A DNA stretch of 64,000 bases from Labia minor (GCA_963082975.1 OY720349.1:50635962-50699961); one strand, 5' to 3'; numbered from the stretch's first letter, positions 47,324 through 60,310 are shown. The notes: generated from the sequence alone by a model not told the origin. Numbers and translations are program-made.

Positions 47324-49438
47324 TCCTTTCATTATTTAATATTGCTTATTTATTTTCATTATTTTATTATATTATATTTATTTAAACCCAAATAAAAAAA
47401 AATTATAATAATAAATAATATTTTCATTATTCTCGAAACATTTCAACATTTAAAATTATAAACTTTTATCTAATAACAATTTTTGATTAACAAAAGTGAA
47501 TACTTCTATCATAAAGGTCATATCGTATTAAATTACACTTTTTTTCTAATTTTTTAATCATACATTAATTAATATTTCCACGAAAATTTAATTGAAAATT
47601 ATTTATTATTAATCATTCTTTTCCTATTATATATTTGTATATAGATTGATAGATATTAAATTAATAATAAATTAGAAATTGGGAAAGATAGGTAATTCCT
47701 CTATTTCGAAACATTTTATTAATCGCTCTCCAATCAAATGATTATGATAATTAAATTCTATAGAATTCGTTTTTTTTATTTGTTTCTCGCTCTCTCTCGC
47801 TCTCTAATGTTTTGATTTACAAATGTTGATTAAATGGAACGATTCGCTGATAAGACAAAAATGATTGACTCCTAAATCACCAATTTCGATCTTTTAATCT
47901 CGTTCTCTATGTGTTTAGGTTTAAAGTAAGAAATAAATAGATACAAATAAAACAAATCCTAATCTCTGTTAATTAATCGTTAGATTATTTCTTGAATAAA
48001 AGAATTTCCTCAATTTTTAATCAAGTAAATTCCGATTTCGGATTTTAGATTATTTTTATCCCCAGATTATCTAAATAAATCAATATTTATAGAGATGTTC
48101 AAATTGATATTTATTTAATCAAGCCTTTATTTATCAATATACTTAGATATTTCTATAGGGAATGTTATTTTTATTTAAGGAATTTTGATAATTTTTGTTT
48201 TATGAATACATATTCCATATTGGCTATAGTATATCTGAATTTCGATTTAATTTAATTAAGATTCTTATTCTAGAATTTAAATATATTATTGTCCAAATTA
48301 ATTGTAAATTATATATTATCAGTTTATAATAAATATATTTAGTAAATCTTCAATTTAGGATCTTATCTTTACATGTTTCTTCACAATTAAGATTATTATG
48401 CTTTTAGACGGAGTTAAGTTTATTGAAATGATAACTTTGCTGGCTGAAACTACAACATTCTTCTAAATCTTCCAAATAGTTACATAATATATAAGAGTTT
48501 CTAATAAAATGTTAACTGCATATTTTCATTTATTAACTTGAAATAATTTGAGTAATTAAGAATATAAAAAAAGTCATTTACAAATTCCGAATTGTTGTTT
48601 CTCTTCTCTTGGACATCTTTTCTATTGTACGCATCCAATGAATTTGAAATTTATTGGAAGAATGGATAGTTGGGCGCCAGGCCAAATGCATTCACGTTAA
48701 TCCCTAAACAGTTTCAATTCCCCAACTTAGCACACCATATGATAAATATATACTTCATTAAGCAAGCAGATGCTTTTATCGAAACACTAAATGAATTTAT
48801 TTATTACTAGCATATTATATGATATATAAAGTGAACATCAAGTTTTTTCTCAATTAATGTTCATTGATTTTTTTTTAATTAGCCAAGGCCAATAATAATG
48901 AACATTATTTTATTTTTCCAAAAAAGTAATTCAGACATAATATGTGTTTGGCATATGTTTTTCGAGTGGGAATAAAATATATGTAGCACTGAAAATAAAT
49001 AGATAGGTTAGAAATAGAGGATCATATGTGTTAGGCACCTGCATAAAGGAGATAAATGGCCAGAATTGTCAACTAGGGCTTGAAAATGTAAAGAGAGAGG
49101 GCTGGCTGGGATCACTAGAGGGTTGGCTTATCATTAGTCCTCGACCTGTATACTTATCTACTTTCCTCATTTTATAACCATTTATTATTCACAATTTAAT
49201 ACAAAGGCATTATCAAATAATATATTTAAACGGTTGCAAAAAAGATGAACATATATTTTCATTTTTTTTAATTTCAAACTTTTATAACTATATAAATAGT
49301 TCTTATAAATGAAATTAAACTATTTTCACTTAAAATAAAATTATTGATTTTTCACAAGTTAGTAATTTAATTTTCAAAAAAAAAATATATATTGATAATA
49401 TTCTTTCACTATTATTTAATAATGTATATCTATCTATC
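47324..49438. other. AT-rich region, no gene seen
   Basis: Mostly AT-rich. A higher-complexity patch at 48600-48735 contains TTGGGCGCCAGGCCAAATGC and ATTCACGTTAATCCC, the latter with a TTAATCC site of the kind bound by K50 homeodomains. It might be regulatory. Confidence 0.35.
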
Positions 49439-49439
49439 A

Positions 49440-49985
49440 CTATGGCTCTACTGAACTCGAAAGTTCTTGGCAACCACACTTCTCCAACTATCCCTATCCT
49501 GAGCCACAACCATTCAATTCCTACCCTCTTCCATCTCTCTCACGTCCCTTCCTATATTATCCACCCACCGCGTCCTTGGTCTTCCAAGCGGACGTTTCCC
49601 ACTCGGTTTTCCCGCCTATATATTCTTTCCTCTCCCATTCAAGCCACGTGCCCTGACCATCACGGCCTTTTTGATTTTATAATTCTAACTATATTTGAAG
49701 ATGCATAGAGGTCATGCAATTCCTCGTTATGGAGTCTCCGCCATTCCCCGGTGACCTCATCTTTCTTTGGCTTATAAATGATGCGAAGAACTCTATTCTC
49801 AAATACTCTAAATCTACTCTCGTCTCCTAAGGTCATAGACCATGCCTCACACCCATATAATACAACCTGCAAAATAATTGTTTTATATATTTTAATTTTT
49901 ATCCCCTTTTATAATAATTTTGACGCCCCTTTACTGCATGATAACAGGCGTTTCCCTATTGCAACCTCGCTTTAAATTCTTCTCG
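49440..49985 (-). pseudogene. Non-LTR retrotransposon, 3' end of the reverse transcriptase ORF
   Basis: On the minus strand (from 49985 down) are REEFKARLQ*GNACYHAV, KIYKTIILQVVLYGCEAW, FENRVLRIIYKP, EWRRLHNEELHDLY, IVRIIKSKR, RWSGHVA*MGE, RLGRPRTRWVDNI-like and DRDSWRSVVAKN segments. This is the C-terminal tail of the LINE endonuclease-reverse transcriptase family widespread in arthropods (LYGCETW...RRxLRxIYGP...ELYxLY...IKxRRLRWxGHVxRM). Stops (two of them plausibly CGA-to-TGA changes) and frameshifts have broken it. The stop of the ORF is followed by a short GATAGATAGATATA tail, then AT-rich DNA. It is 5'-truncated, as is usual for LINEs. The clade (RTE- or CR1/Jockey-like) is not settled. 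Confidence 0.82.
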
Positions 49986-51163
49986 AATATTATTTAATAA
50001 TTTAATCATTTTTAATTTATTTTTATTTTTATTTATTTTTTTTTTTAATGTAAATATAAATAATACTATTTAATAAATCATTACAATTAATGTTATTTGC
50101 TTATTGTTAAATTTTATAAAATACAATTTATTATTACAATATTATTTGATGGTAGAATATCACATTTGGTTAGTATAACTCTAAACATTTATTATCTTAC
50201 ATTCTTTTTTTCTTTATTTCTTTTCTTTGTTCAAACACTCTAAAGATGAAATTTATTTGAAAATTGTTGTCGACATGTTTGTTCATTTGTTATTGAATAA
50301 GCAAAAAAAAGAGAGAGAGAATAAATAGATGGGAGGTTTTCAAATAGAAAATTAATTCACTTCAAATTTCTTTGACTCCACCTTAAAAATAAAATATAAC
50401 TGAGATGAATGTTCTAATGGGGACATCGATCTATATCCCCTCCATTATTCTCCTAACACACTGTATTAATTAAAAAAATAAGTTAAAATTGTATCTCTTT
50501 GTGTGTGTGTGTGGAAAATGAAAGATAAATGAAGATATCTTTCTCTCCCCCTTCTGTCTGTCTTTCTGTCTTTCGCTCATCCGATTCACAAATTATGTTT
50601 TGTAATTTCATTAGGCAAAACAAAAATAAAAGGGCAAATAAAACAGATGCCAGTAGATTCTTACAAAGGGTAACGTTGTTTTTTTTTTTATTAGATAAAT
50701 TCATTCTGAAAAATTAGTATTATATATATATGAATGAAATTTCAACAGCTGACAAATGGATGGGCGTTGAATGAGAAAAGATATGATATTATTAGAAAAG
50801 CAGACATGATCATGGATGAGAATAGAATTTAACTAAAGAATGAGAGATATATACAAACATTAAGTAAAACAAATTAATTAATGATTAGCTTCTTTAATTA
50901 CAAAGCAAGAGAACTCTTCTTCAATGTAACTCTATTCTCTTTTATTTAGAGATATATCATTTTTGTTTATCTACAGTTATTTCATTTGGTATAACTTAAT
51001 AAAATATAATATAATTCTAAATTTCTTGGATTTTAAAATTATTTTTTTATTGTTATTATTTTTAATAAACAAAGATATAAATGATAATTTGGGCAAATTT
51101 TGAACATTATGTTTTAATTATTTATTTATTCTGGAAAATATGTAATTCTTAAATTATCAATTT
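49986..51163. other. AT-rich spacer
   Basis: No gene. It ends with TTAA (51164-51167), the left target duplication of the next element. Confidence 0.5.
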
Positions 51164-51167
51164 TTAA

Positions 51168-51455
51168 CACACTATGAGCGGGGCGGGTATTTGTACCCGT
51201 TGCAGGGACTGCCACTTATAAGCGGGGCGGGTATTTGTACCCGTTGCGGGGACTGCCACTTATAAGCGGGGCGGGTATTTATACCCGTTGCCACTTATAT
51301 GAGGGATATATATTAGTTATCGTTTAAAATAAGTAATTTTAAGTGACACAAGGGAAAATATATATTATATAAGTGGCAATGGGTATAAATACCCGCCCCG
51401 CTTATAAGTGGCAGTCCCCGCAACGGGCACAAATACCCGCCCCGCTCATAGTGTG
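51168..51455. mobile_element. piggyBac-type miniature element with hairpin array
   Basis: 288 bp, flanked by TTAA on both sides (51164-51167 and 51456-51459). Termini are CACACTATGAGCGGGGCGGG and its inverse. The left arm has three units of 44 bp (starts 51178, 51222 and 51266). The right arm has two in inverse orientation. Each unit contains a small perfect or near-perfect hairpin, CGGGTA-TTTG-TACCCG, followed by GTTGC, GGGACTGCC and ACTTATAA. The TTAA duplication points to mobilisation by a piggyBac transposase. There is no coding capacity. Confidence 0.82.
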
Positions 51456-51459
51456 TTAA

Positions 51460-52090
51460 TAGAATGAGGACGAGAGTGTATGAGTCTTTTAATTTGAGGA
51501 AAATTATTTAACAATATATAACTCCATATTTCTCAACATGACTATATTAATATAAAACACACATTTGCATTTATTTAACGCTATTATCTTTATATTTTTA
51601 TAAAAATGAGATAATAATTTTTTCTTTTTCGTTAATTGGGATTTAGTTATAAAATAATTCCAATTGTGCCTTTGTTCAATTTATTTTTTAATAAACTCAT
51701 AATACTTCCCATTTCGGTAGATAATCCCTCGGATTTCAAAAACTGTCTGTCGCTTTTTTGAATGATTTTTTTTTATAGTAGGTATACAAAGGAATGGATT
51801 CGGATTTTTTTTTTACAGTCCAATTCCAAACAGAGATGTCTTTGTGACGCCTCTTCCCTTCGATTATGCCGTCGGATTGGATTAGATAAATGTGTCCATT
51901 ACTACAAACGCATGACGTATGTCTATTTACCTCTCTCTTTCTCCTGGATGGTGCAAAGCGATTGCGTAGGCGGAGGACATTGATTGGGTCACATTAAAGG
52001 GTAGAAGGTGACGTGGCATAGTCATAGGGGTGGCTGAGTGGACCATTGAAGAGTTGGGGATGTGGATAGGGAGATCTCAGCCCCCCCCCC
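51460..52090. other. Spacer with no supported gene
   Basis: The frame at 51762-51983 is Cys/Arg-rich with no recognisable domain. Its sequence around 51830-51960 is of higher complexity and could be regulatory. Confidence 0.35.
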
Positions 52091-52235
52091 AACCTGATCA
52101 AAACAGATTGGCCTGAAATATTGTTCCGCTACTCATTTGTTTGTATTATCATCAAATTATTGTCGTTGCAATGACTGCCCCCGGGCTTTTATCTCTCTTG
52201 GGACATAAATGCACCAACTCGCTGCCTCCTAAATA
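52091..52235. promoter_or_regulatory. Candidate conserved non-coding element
   Basis: A high-complexity block with TTGGCCTGAAATATTGTTCC, ATCATCAAATTATTGTCG and TTGCAATGACTGCCCC in the presumed intron. It contains an ATTGG/CCAAT-type site and an AATTATTG homeodomain-type site. No coding frame. Confidence 0.25.
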
Positions 52236-55200
52236 CAAACCTAACCCATAATATAATAATCAATCTGTTTTTTCTTTTTCTAATCCATCCATTTTTCACA
52301 TATAATCTGTTTTTTATTGGTTTGATATAAACCTTTATAAAAACAAATGTAACTCACAAAATTCTCCAAAATGTTCAAAAATATTTTATAATATTTATAT
52401 ATTTCCAAATTATTGAATTATTTAATCAATCATAATTTTTCTTTCATAATTTCGAATTTTATTATATTGTCGCGGTCTTGGGTTTTGTTTTGCAGTGGAA
52501 CCTAAATTAAATTACTTAATGAATTTTCATATATGCATATATATATATACAGAGGTATACATTGGTTCACAGAATATATAAATTCGAGTGTCCATAAATT
52601 AATGCTTATAATTTTTTTCACATATAAAACACGTTTATTGGCGATAAATTTTACATTAATGGAAAAACTAGATTTTCAGTTATTTTTGGTGGAATCTCTT
52701 TTGCATGTATTTTTGTATAACATTCTCTTAGAAATCTTTCACAATCTCTTTGGTGAACAGTTTTCGAGCATAATCTATCAATTGTACTCTTGCTAAAATT
52801 TTCACAAAATATTACAATCCGATTTTGAATCATTGATTTCTCCACTTCAATGAAGACAAAACTTCTAAGTGGACAGTTTGGGGTGGGGAGGGGAGATTTG
52901 AACACGACAGTTTTACAGATTTACTCACTCCTCGAAAGATTACTTGTGGATACAATTTTTAATTAATTTATAACTAAAAAAATATTATCTTTTTCTTGTT
53001 ATCTTGATTTATTCATATTAACAATAGAATATAATTTTAAAATATAACAATCAATTCTAGGTAAAAAATACCATTTTCTCTTCTCTATATATAATAACTG
53101 TATTGCTGAATTTATTAAATTATTATTATTATAAATTATAATAATAAATGCATAATGTAATTGTATTTAACCTAATGTTTCAATAGCATCAAAAAATATT
53201 GAATGAATCATGTTTAGGCATAATCGTATTTTCAGTGTACAGTACTAATGTTTATTCTCATGTTTGAAATGCATTTGCATTCACAGGTAAATAAAAGAAA
53301 CTGCTGAATTGGCATACAGAGTTTTCTTAATTATATGGTTATGAGGTATAAAAAAAAATAGTTGAAACAGGCCTGCATTACTGTCATAAAAATAGTAGAA
53401 AATATCAGGATCTTTTCATTATATTCCACATGATTGAAATATATGAGATAGTACTATTATAATATATAAAAATTTAATTTATCAAACACTTAATATCAAA
53501 AAAATCTCTTTTTTACATTTGTTTTCTCTCAATTGGATTTTACAAAATGAATCTATTAAAAAAATTGACTTTTTATGATTTTTTAATTTTGTGTTTTTTT
53601 TTTATGATTGAGGTGCTTAAAATTAATTTTAAAATGATTATTATTTCAATCACTAGATAATATTGCTATTGACACTGATAGATTAGGATTATTATCAAGA
53701 GTGTTTATTTTCCTCCCCCACCAATCCACACGTCCACCCACACTCCGCCTTCTCCCACCCTTCGTGCTCCACCCATCGTCCGTTTTGATAGGCTTACAAC
53801 ATGAAAAATTTACAGATTAAATCAAATCACATCGATCTCTCACCCGCATACATATCGAAAAAGAGTGGATGGGGGTATGGGTGAACTCGTTCCTCGTTAA
53901 TTTTTATAAATTGTTTAAAAACTTGACGAAGTGGTTGCATGCAAAGCAAACAACCAACTCGTTTCGGAATTTATTCCATTCGATTTCCTCTACCACCCCT
54001 TCTACTCCTCTAATTCACCCTCCATCGCAATTCGATTTATTCATGTTTTTTTTTTCTCTCTTTCCTAAATCTTATCACTTAATCATGGAAAGAGTGAGCT
54101 AAGGAAGACGAAATGCCTAAAAGGATTAGAATTTACGAAAAATGTTTGTTTAATCTAAACCTTTAAGGCCAATGGGATTTTCAACCAATAATTATTAAAT
54201 TCGAATCGATTTGTGTCTATAATTATTATTTCAATTGATTTTCATTTGAAAATCTATTTTAATTAAAAATAAAATTTACATATTATATATCAAAGAAGAG
54301 TAGATATTTTAAGGATACTGGCTCCATCTAATTTTCACAAAATATTTACCTGATATTTATTAAAATAGTTTTATTAGTAGTAGTAATAATATTAAATACG
54401 GAATATGTAATTTTACCTGGAGATTACTAAAATAGAAAGAAACTTACATATTTAATAAGATCTGTAAATTCTCCGCGTCTAAATCTAAATATACAAACAA
54501 TATCAACTACATAATTACACATATGGTATAATGTATTTATTAAGAAACAATTCAAAATATTATTAATATTTAGTGTATTCTGAAATTACCCGTCTTTATG
54601 AGATTAACACTGCGTACTCTAGTAATTTAATATAACTTAGTGAATAAATTATTAACTTAATATATTAACTCCAATATTCTTGTACTGCATTCGAAGTGAT
54701 TGTTTATTTAGACGGAATCGATATTTTGTTTTAATTATATTCATACTTGAAAATACAGATTTAATTTATTATAATATATATTTATAAAAAATTATGTAGA
54801 ATTCGCATTTATTAACGAATAATAATGTTTATCATATCTTTGATTATTAATAAACGGGATATTTTTGTCATCTGCAAAAAAAAACAAAAAAAAAATTAAA
54901 ATTTAATAAAAATGTTCATCTAAGAATGAGAATCACCCTAAAATGACTTGTCTATCGGTCGCTCGTCATCTACTTATTACCCACTCTGACTCATTTTCTT
55001 TTGAATTTATGTTAATAATACAAATTACTTCCTGACTATAAACCATTCAAAATTAAAATTAATGAAGAAGCATGTTAAACTACTTTTAAACTAAAAATTC
55101 AACTTTAAAAATTATTTTGTTATTTTTTTTTTTTCAAATAAAATTTCTATTAAAAATTTCAATTAAAACATAAAATTAAAATTCTATAAATTAGAAAAAA

Positions 55201-55750
55201 AAAAACTATACACAGTTTCAATTTCAATTTTTACGAAAAAACTTTACATTAAACCTTAAACCACGACATTTTTTTTTTCATGTATTTTTATATTATTTTA
55301 ATACTAATAATACAAGTAACAAATGCATAGTCAAATTAAAAATTAATTTTCAAAATGATGTTATTTATAGAATGTTTTGTTTTGATTAATGTTTAAATCT
55401 TGTGATTAATTTAATACATTTTTTGTTTATTCAGAATTGTGAATTAATTTAATTTAATTGTCCTTTTATTTCACATACGATTATATATATATATGACGAA
55501 AAGCTGGTTTTTCCCCATTAATAGCCAAAAAATCAATTTCCTTCCATTTTTATGTTTCTTTCGTCGGCTTTCGAGTGGGATAATTAACAAATCCTCCATC
55601 TCTTCAACCCCTTTTCTTCTCTTCGCCCTTTGTTTTCCTCTCATCTCCACTCTTTCTTTTTCATTTGTCAATTCATTTGTTCTTTTGAAAAATCCCGAAA
55701 TAATAGCCGCCGTTTGAAGGGCATACATTAACTTTCCCAATTTAGTCAAG
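52236..55750. other. Presumed intron, no gene seen
   Basis: AT-rich. The minus-strand frame at 52905-52651 has a charged, Cys-containing translation (CSKTVHQRDCERFLRECYTK), which may be a worn transposase-like fragment, but I cannot place it. Around 53700-53980 there is a patch of higher complexity with GTTTTGATAGGCTTACAAC. Confidence 0.4.
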
Positions 55751-55940
55751 CGTCATGGTGGTTGTCGTCACTTTTAATTGGTTCAGGTCATGTTTTTGTG
55801 GTGATGATGGTTGTGGTTGGGCCCCTTTAGCGGCGCCATGTATGAGCTCAAGCGAAATTGCAAGCTAGGCCGAGATTTTTTTGAACTTAACCGGGTAAAT
55901 TGCAATTAAATTGCAGACGTCTGGTCTGTCAAGAATAATT
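55751..55940. promoter_or_regulatory. Candidate conserved non-coding element
   Basis: Contains GCCCCTTTAGCGGCGCCATG, ATGAGCTCAAGCGAAATTGC and GGTAAATTGCAATTAAATTG (a CAATTA homeodomain core), in a GC-moderate block between AT-rich flanks. No recognisable protein. Confidence 0.27.
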
Positions 55941-56702
55941 CAAGGCAAGTTATGATTAAAAATACAATACAATGGGAAAAACGACCATTATTTCAAAACA
56001 AATCCACAATTGTTTCACATATCCCTTCCCCTTGGACTTGATTTTATTTTTGTTATTTATAAATAAATAAAAAAAAAATTATAAAAATTAAACATGAAGG
56101 TATTTTAAAAGAGTCACAAACAGGTTTTTTCATTTATTCCCAATAAAAATGATAAATTTATGGATTTGTCCACCTTAATGTCTACAAACAGAATCCAACA
56201 AATATTTTGATTTAATTGTCAACTTTTTTTTTATTTATATAATTATTTAATCAATGTATATTAATAATAATTGAATTTTATTTTTTTACACAAATGATTT
56301 TTTAAAAAAAATATTCCATAATTTTCAATTTTCGTTTTTTTTTCTTTGTTTATTTTAAATTATTGTTCTTACTTTGGAACATGTTCTAACATTGGCTAAT
56401 TATGCGGACAGCCATACTATGAGAATGCAGTGAACATTGTATCCTTCCCTGTCCATACCAAAAACTCCTCTTGCATGTAACTTAAAAATTTGAAAATAAT
56501 AAGATACTAGTAAAGGCTGGAGGTTTCTTATATTCAGTACTAAGTAGTTTTTTCTATTTCACCCCCTTTTAAAATAAAATAAAATTTTATAACTAATTAT
56601 TTCCCAAAGAAACTTAATGTGAATTGAATGCTTAACCAGGAACAATAAAGGCTAGTCCCCATGATTAGTACATCGAAGTTGAGCATCTTCTGACCCAATA
56701 TA

Positions 56703-57197
56703 CGAGGAATGTTCAAAAGAAAAGGTGAATTTTGAATTATTTCGAAAAGTATTTATTTATTCATCAATATCCATTTTGTCCCCTTCAAATATAATGCTTC
56801 TTCCAATCGTCGAAGCACTTATGAAATGCGCTTTTCGGCATGGCCATCAGCTCGTTCTTCGATTAAGCAATGATATGTGAGCTGGTGCATTATCCTAATG
56901 TAGAATCCATGATTTTTTTTCCACAATTCAGATCATTTTAGGCGTATTGCTTCATGCAAACGTTTCATAACTTCCTTGTAGTATTTCTCATTTTATTTTT
57001 TTCAAGTAAAAAATCGAATAATACTCAAAACGTGACTAACTTTTTCAATTGTCGAAAACAAACTACTAATCCAAAATGGCTGATAATGACAACATACGAG
57101 AAACATATGTGTACCAACATAATATAAAAATTTCGATTATCGGATGTACGCAGCTCGCGAAAATTCAAAATTCACATTTTTTTTTGATCAGACCTTG
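56703..57197 (-). mobile_element. Mariner-type deletion derivative with transposase relic
   Basis: Terminal inverted repeats: CGAGGAATGTTCAAAAGAAA (left) and, inverted at the right, CAAGGTCTGATCAAAAAAAA, both followed by GTGAATTTTGAA. Flanked by TA (56701-56702 and 57198-57199). The minus strand encodes EYYKEVMKRLHEAIRLK, SELWKKNHGF, a DNAPAHISLLN block (the second catalytic Asp) and, directly after, ELMAMPKSAFHKCFDDWKKH. The segment with YSPDLAP and the third Asp is deleted, joining DNAPAH to the C-terminal tail. About 0.5 kb against the usual 1.3 kb. Confidence 0.85.
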
Positions 57198-57199
57198 TA

Positions 57200-57501
57200 T
57201 GCCGCAACGCGATTTCTTTGGAATTTAAGATGAAAAATGATCAACATAGGATTTTCTTTTTTAAAAGTCCGGGGAAAGAGGATTAGTTGTTCATGAGGTA
57301 TATAGGGCTTAATAAATAACCATAGTCATCAGTCTCATACTCATGAAAAAACAATAATTGGAATATCAATAATATAAATTAATTAAGGACATCCTGAGAA
57401 AAACTTGGTTTTCTTTTTAAAACTCTAAAAGAAATAGGTATTTTTATATTTTATATTTTATTCATACCTTATATTTCACACATCTTTTATTAATTTATTA
57501 C

Positions 57502-57532
<31 letters not shown>

Positions 57533-58495
57533 CCGTTTATATAATTAAAATGTCATTTAATAAATAAAATTTTTATCTTCGAATTAATGTTTATTTACTA
57601 ATTAACAAGATATTGATTAATTATTGGAGCGTGTGACAAAAACCGTAGGAAGCTTGACTTGCTCATTATAGTGATTTTTTTTCCAATTCACTTGAAATTT
57701 GTTTTCTAAATTGTGTTCTTCAATTTATATTTGTATATTCAATAATTATATTTATAGATATTTCTTTTTGATGATTTACTTTTTAATTAATTAATTAATT
57801 AATTAATTACGAAATAATAATAATTATTTATATATTTTCAAAAAAATAAAAAAAAAAAATCAGATGCATACAATATTTTAATCTTGATAATATAATAATA
57901 AATAATAATTGATAATATTATAGAAAATAGGTAATATTTAGAATAATATAATAATAATAATTTATAATTTAAAAGAATAATAAAAATATAGTTTTTCAAA
58001 ATCATATCATAAAATTTAATATTTAGTTTCTTGAAGGTCTTATCACAGAAATAATACTAAATATAAAATTCCTAAAAAATCCTAATTCAATAAATAATTG
58101 AAATCACAAATTTATTTTAGTTTTATTATATAATTTTGATTTATTTAGAAAAAAAAATTATAAATATTAATTTAATATAATCTAGCTCTGTTATTTAACT
58201 ATATATATTTGAAAATATCTATCAACCATTTTCTAAAAAATATTCAAATATGAATAATTTATTTTTTTAAACTCTTATGATTTTTTCATGCAATCAGAGG
58301 TTGTATTTTTTTTTTACTATGAATTGATTTATTAATAATTTCTGAATTTACAAATTTTTTTTTTTTTAGATATTTCTGTCACAATTTCTTTTCCATTTGC
58401 TAGTTGGAGTAAAACAAAAGGTGAGAGGCAATATTCGCTAAAAATTCAAATCGGATGATGAATGGACTCGAGGTATCCCTAGGCGGTGGCCGTCA
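57200..58495. other. AT-rich spacer with simple repeats
   Basis: Contains (TA)n at 57505-57532 and (TTAA)n at 57786-57810. No gene seen. A poly-T tract ending TTTAG at 58370 and a GGTGAG at 58420 look like splice sites, but the sequence between them has no convincing frame. Confidence 0.45.
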
Positions 58496-58505
58496 ATGGC
58501 CTCAC

Positions 58506-58738
58506 CCGCGTGGGGTCCCTTTTCGCGTGCATTTGGCTTGCAGTGGGCCGCGGGGGGCGTAGATGGCTGCCGGCTTTTGCATCAGGTGTGCGATTGGCCG
58601 GCCCAATGGGGGTCCGCCAATGACTGCGCAGGGGGCTGGCGTTACTCTATGGGACGGGGGCTCGGGGTTCAGGAGGGGGAAAGCGGCGGCGGGGACCACA
58701 CCAGCAGCCAGAACCAGTATTGCCCCGACGGCAGCCAT
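58506..58738 (-). CDS. Possible first exon of a secreted protein (unrecognised)
   Basis: A GC-rich island in AT-rich DNA. On the minus strand the first ATG (58738) follows an in-frame TAG and opens a frame of 77 codons plus 2 bases. It ends at a donor-like CGCGG|GTGAGG (intron from 58505), where the frame would otherwise stop at once. The N-terminus, MAAVGAILVLAAGVVPAAAF, is a signal-peptide-like hydrophobic segment. The rest is Pro-rich with three cysteines or fewer (PPSHRVTPAPCAVIGG, LMQKPAAIYAPRGP, KCTRKGTPR). No family is recognised. The plus strand is also open across the same island (58496-59092), so orientation is uncertain. A CpG-rich promoter or regulatory island is the main alternative. 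Confidence 0.35.
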
Positions 58739-58919
58739 CGCTGTCGCCAAGCCTTGCTAAAAATGGCAACGTGCAATTGTATGTGCCTCTCTCCACCACA
58801 CCCCCTCCCCTCCACGCTTGATCAGCAAAGACGGCGCCGACACTGGTACAGAGTTCGAGAAAAAAGCGGAAACGCTCCTCTTCGGCGAAAAGAGCTTTTT
58901 TGGAATTCTTTCAAAGAAA

Positions 58920-58945
58920 CTCAGACAGACAGACAGACAGACATA
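58920..58945. repeat. (CAGA)n microsatellite
   Basis: About six tandem CAGA units. Confidence 0.95.
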
Positions 58946-59123
58946 CTACACATCCAAACATACTCTGGCTCTAGCGAAACATTTCCCATTCTATATTTAA
59001 AGAAAATTATTAGAAATTGCCTCCCTCCATTTGATTTATGTCATAAATTTTTTTTTTATAGAAATTTTAGACTTTTCACATTAGACAAATAAAATTAAAA
59101 AATAATTTTATTTATAAAATATA

Positions 59124-59127
<4 letters not shown>

Positions 59128-59166
<39 letters not shown>
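59128..59166. repeat. (TA)n microsatellite
   Basis: TA run of about 36 bp. Confidence 0.95.
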
Positions 59167-59169
<3 letters not shown>

Positions 59170-59170
<1 letters not shown>

Positions 59171-60119
59171 AATAGTTTTAAGCCGTAAATATATTAATCA
59201 TGAAATTGGGAAAATTTGAGAGACAGTGAAAACTTTTGTTATTTTTTATTTAATTATGTATTTTTGGAGCGTTTGTTCTAATAGTAAACGTAATTTTTTA
59301 CTTTATTAGAACTCTTTATTTTAGTAGTATTTTTCATTATTATTTTAGCTTCTAAATCCAGTAGGTACTAATCCGGGTTTGTATGTATCCAATTTCTTAA
59401 ATTTGGAACTACCTACTCTTAAAAATTTCTAATGTAACTCTAAATGAGTTTAAAATTTATACAGAATGTCTAGTTGGAAGAAGAGTAAGTCGATTTAATT
59501 AAACTATCATGTAAATCGTTTTATCCGGTTGTAAATACTCATTGAGGAAGAATGTCAATGACCTAGACAGAATTTTTCCTTGCATAGTTTAGGTATATCG
59601 ACTTATTGTGTTATCTGTGCCTATGCATATATTCTAGGATAATATTATCAGTGTATTGAATTATTTATAATTTTTTAGAAAAAAACTTTTTGAAAACACT
59701 GAAAACATTGATGATTATAATTCTCAAAAATATAGAAACATTTTCTATTTAATTGTTTTATAATAGAAAATAATAGGTTAGGTTGGTATAAGTTTAGTAT
59801 TGTCACACAAATAGATTATTTTTTTTAAAACCAAAAAAAAAAAAAATTAATTAATTAATTAATAAAATAAATATACTAATAAAAGCCTATTTATGATATA
59901 AGTTTTATTTTATTAAAATTTAATTCATATTTTGATATTCTAGTTTATTTAATTAATACTTATATTTATTTTAATAGGTATAATTTCAATTTTCAATAAA
60001 TCATATTGTTTTTTTTTATATATGCATATGTTAACAAATAATAATGTTTCTACATGTAAATTTATTTTAAAGAAATTATAAAAATTGTTTATCAAATGGA
60101 TCTCATTGAAAATTCTTCT
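59170..60119. other. AT-rich spacer
   Basis: No gene seen. A (TTAA)n stretch lies at about 59845-59862. Confidence 0.5.
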
Positions 60120-60310
60120 ACTAACGTTTTTAACCCCGCCGTTTGTTTTTTTTTCTCTTGTATTAACAAAGGCATTAAGTGAAACGAAAAATACAATCGT
60201 CGCTATTTAAATTCATTCGAAAGGTAGATTGTAAATGTATATTAGAGAGATGTAAATGGATTACGAGCTTTTAAGAAGCTTTTAACAAGCGATAGCAAAA
60301 TAGCAAAGTC
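60120..60310. promoter_or_regulatory. Candidate conserved non-coding element with NK-type site
   Basis: Contains GGCATTAAGTGAAACGAAAA, where TTAAGTG is the NK2-class homeodomain consensus. Also present are AATACAATCGTCGC, AATGGATTACGAGC (GGATTA, a K50-homeodomain site) and the repeated AAGCTTTTAA/AGCTTTTAAGAAGC. It stands out by complexity. Function is inference. Confidence 0.27.

Noticed and set aside
48853-48908. Short palindrome TTAATGTTCATT...AATGAACATTA
   Set aside because: Arms of only 11-12 bp in AT-rich DNA. Expected by chance at this scale.
49442-49708. Plus-strand frame over the LINE relic (also 49778-49975)
   Set aside because: Antisense of the minus-strand reverse transcriptase tail.
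52651-52905. 84-codon minus-strand frame resembling a worn transposase fragment
   Set aside because: Charged and Cys-containing, but I cannot align it to any family with confidence, and no terminal repeats were found.
58370-58421. Possible 51-bp exon between poly-T/TTTAG and AAAAGGTGAG
   Set aside because: None of the three frames has a convincing protein, and such sites are expected by chance in T-rich DNA.
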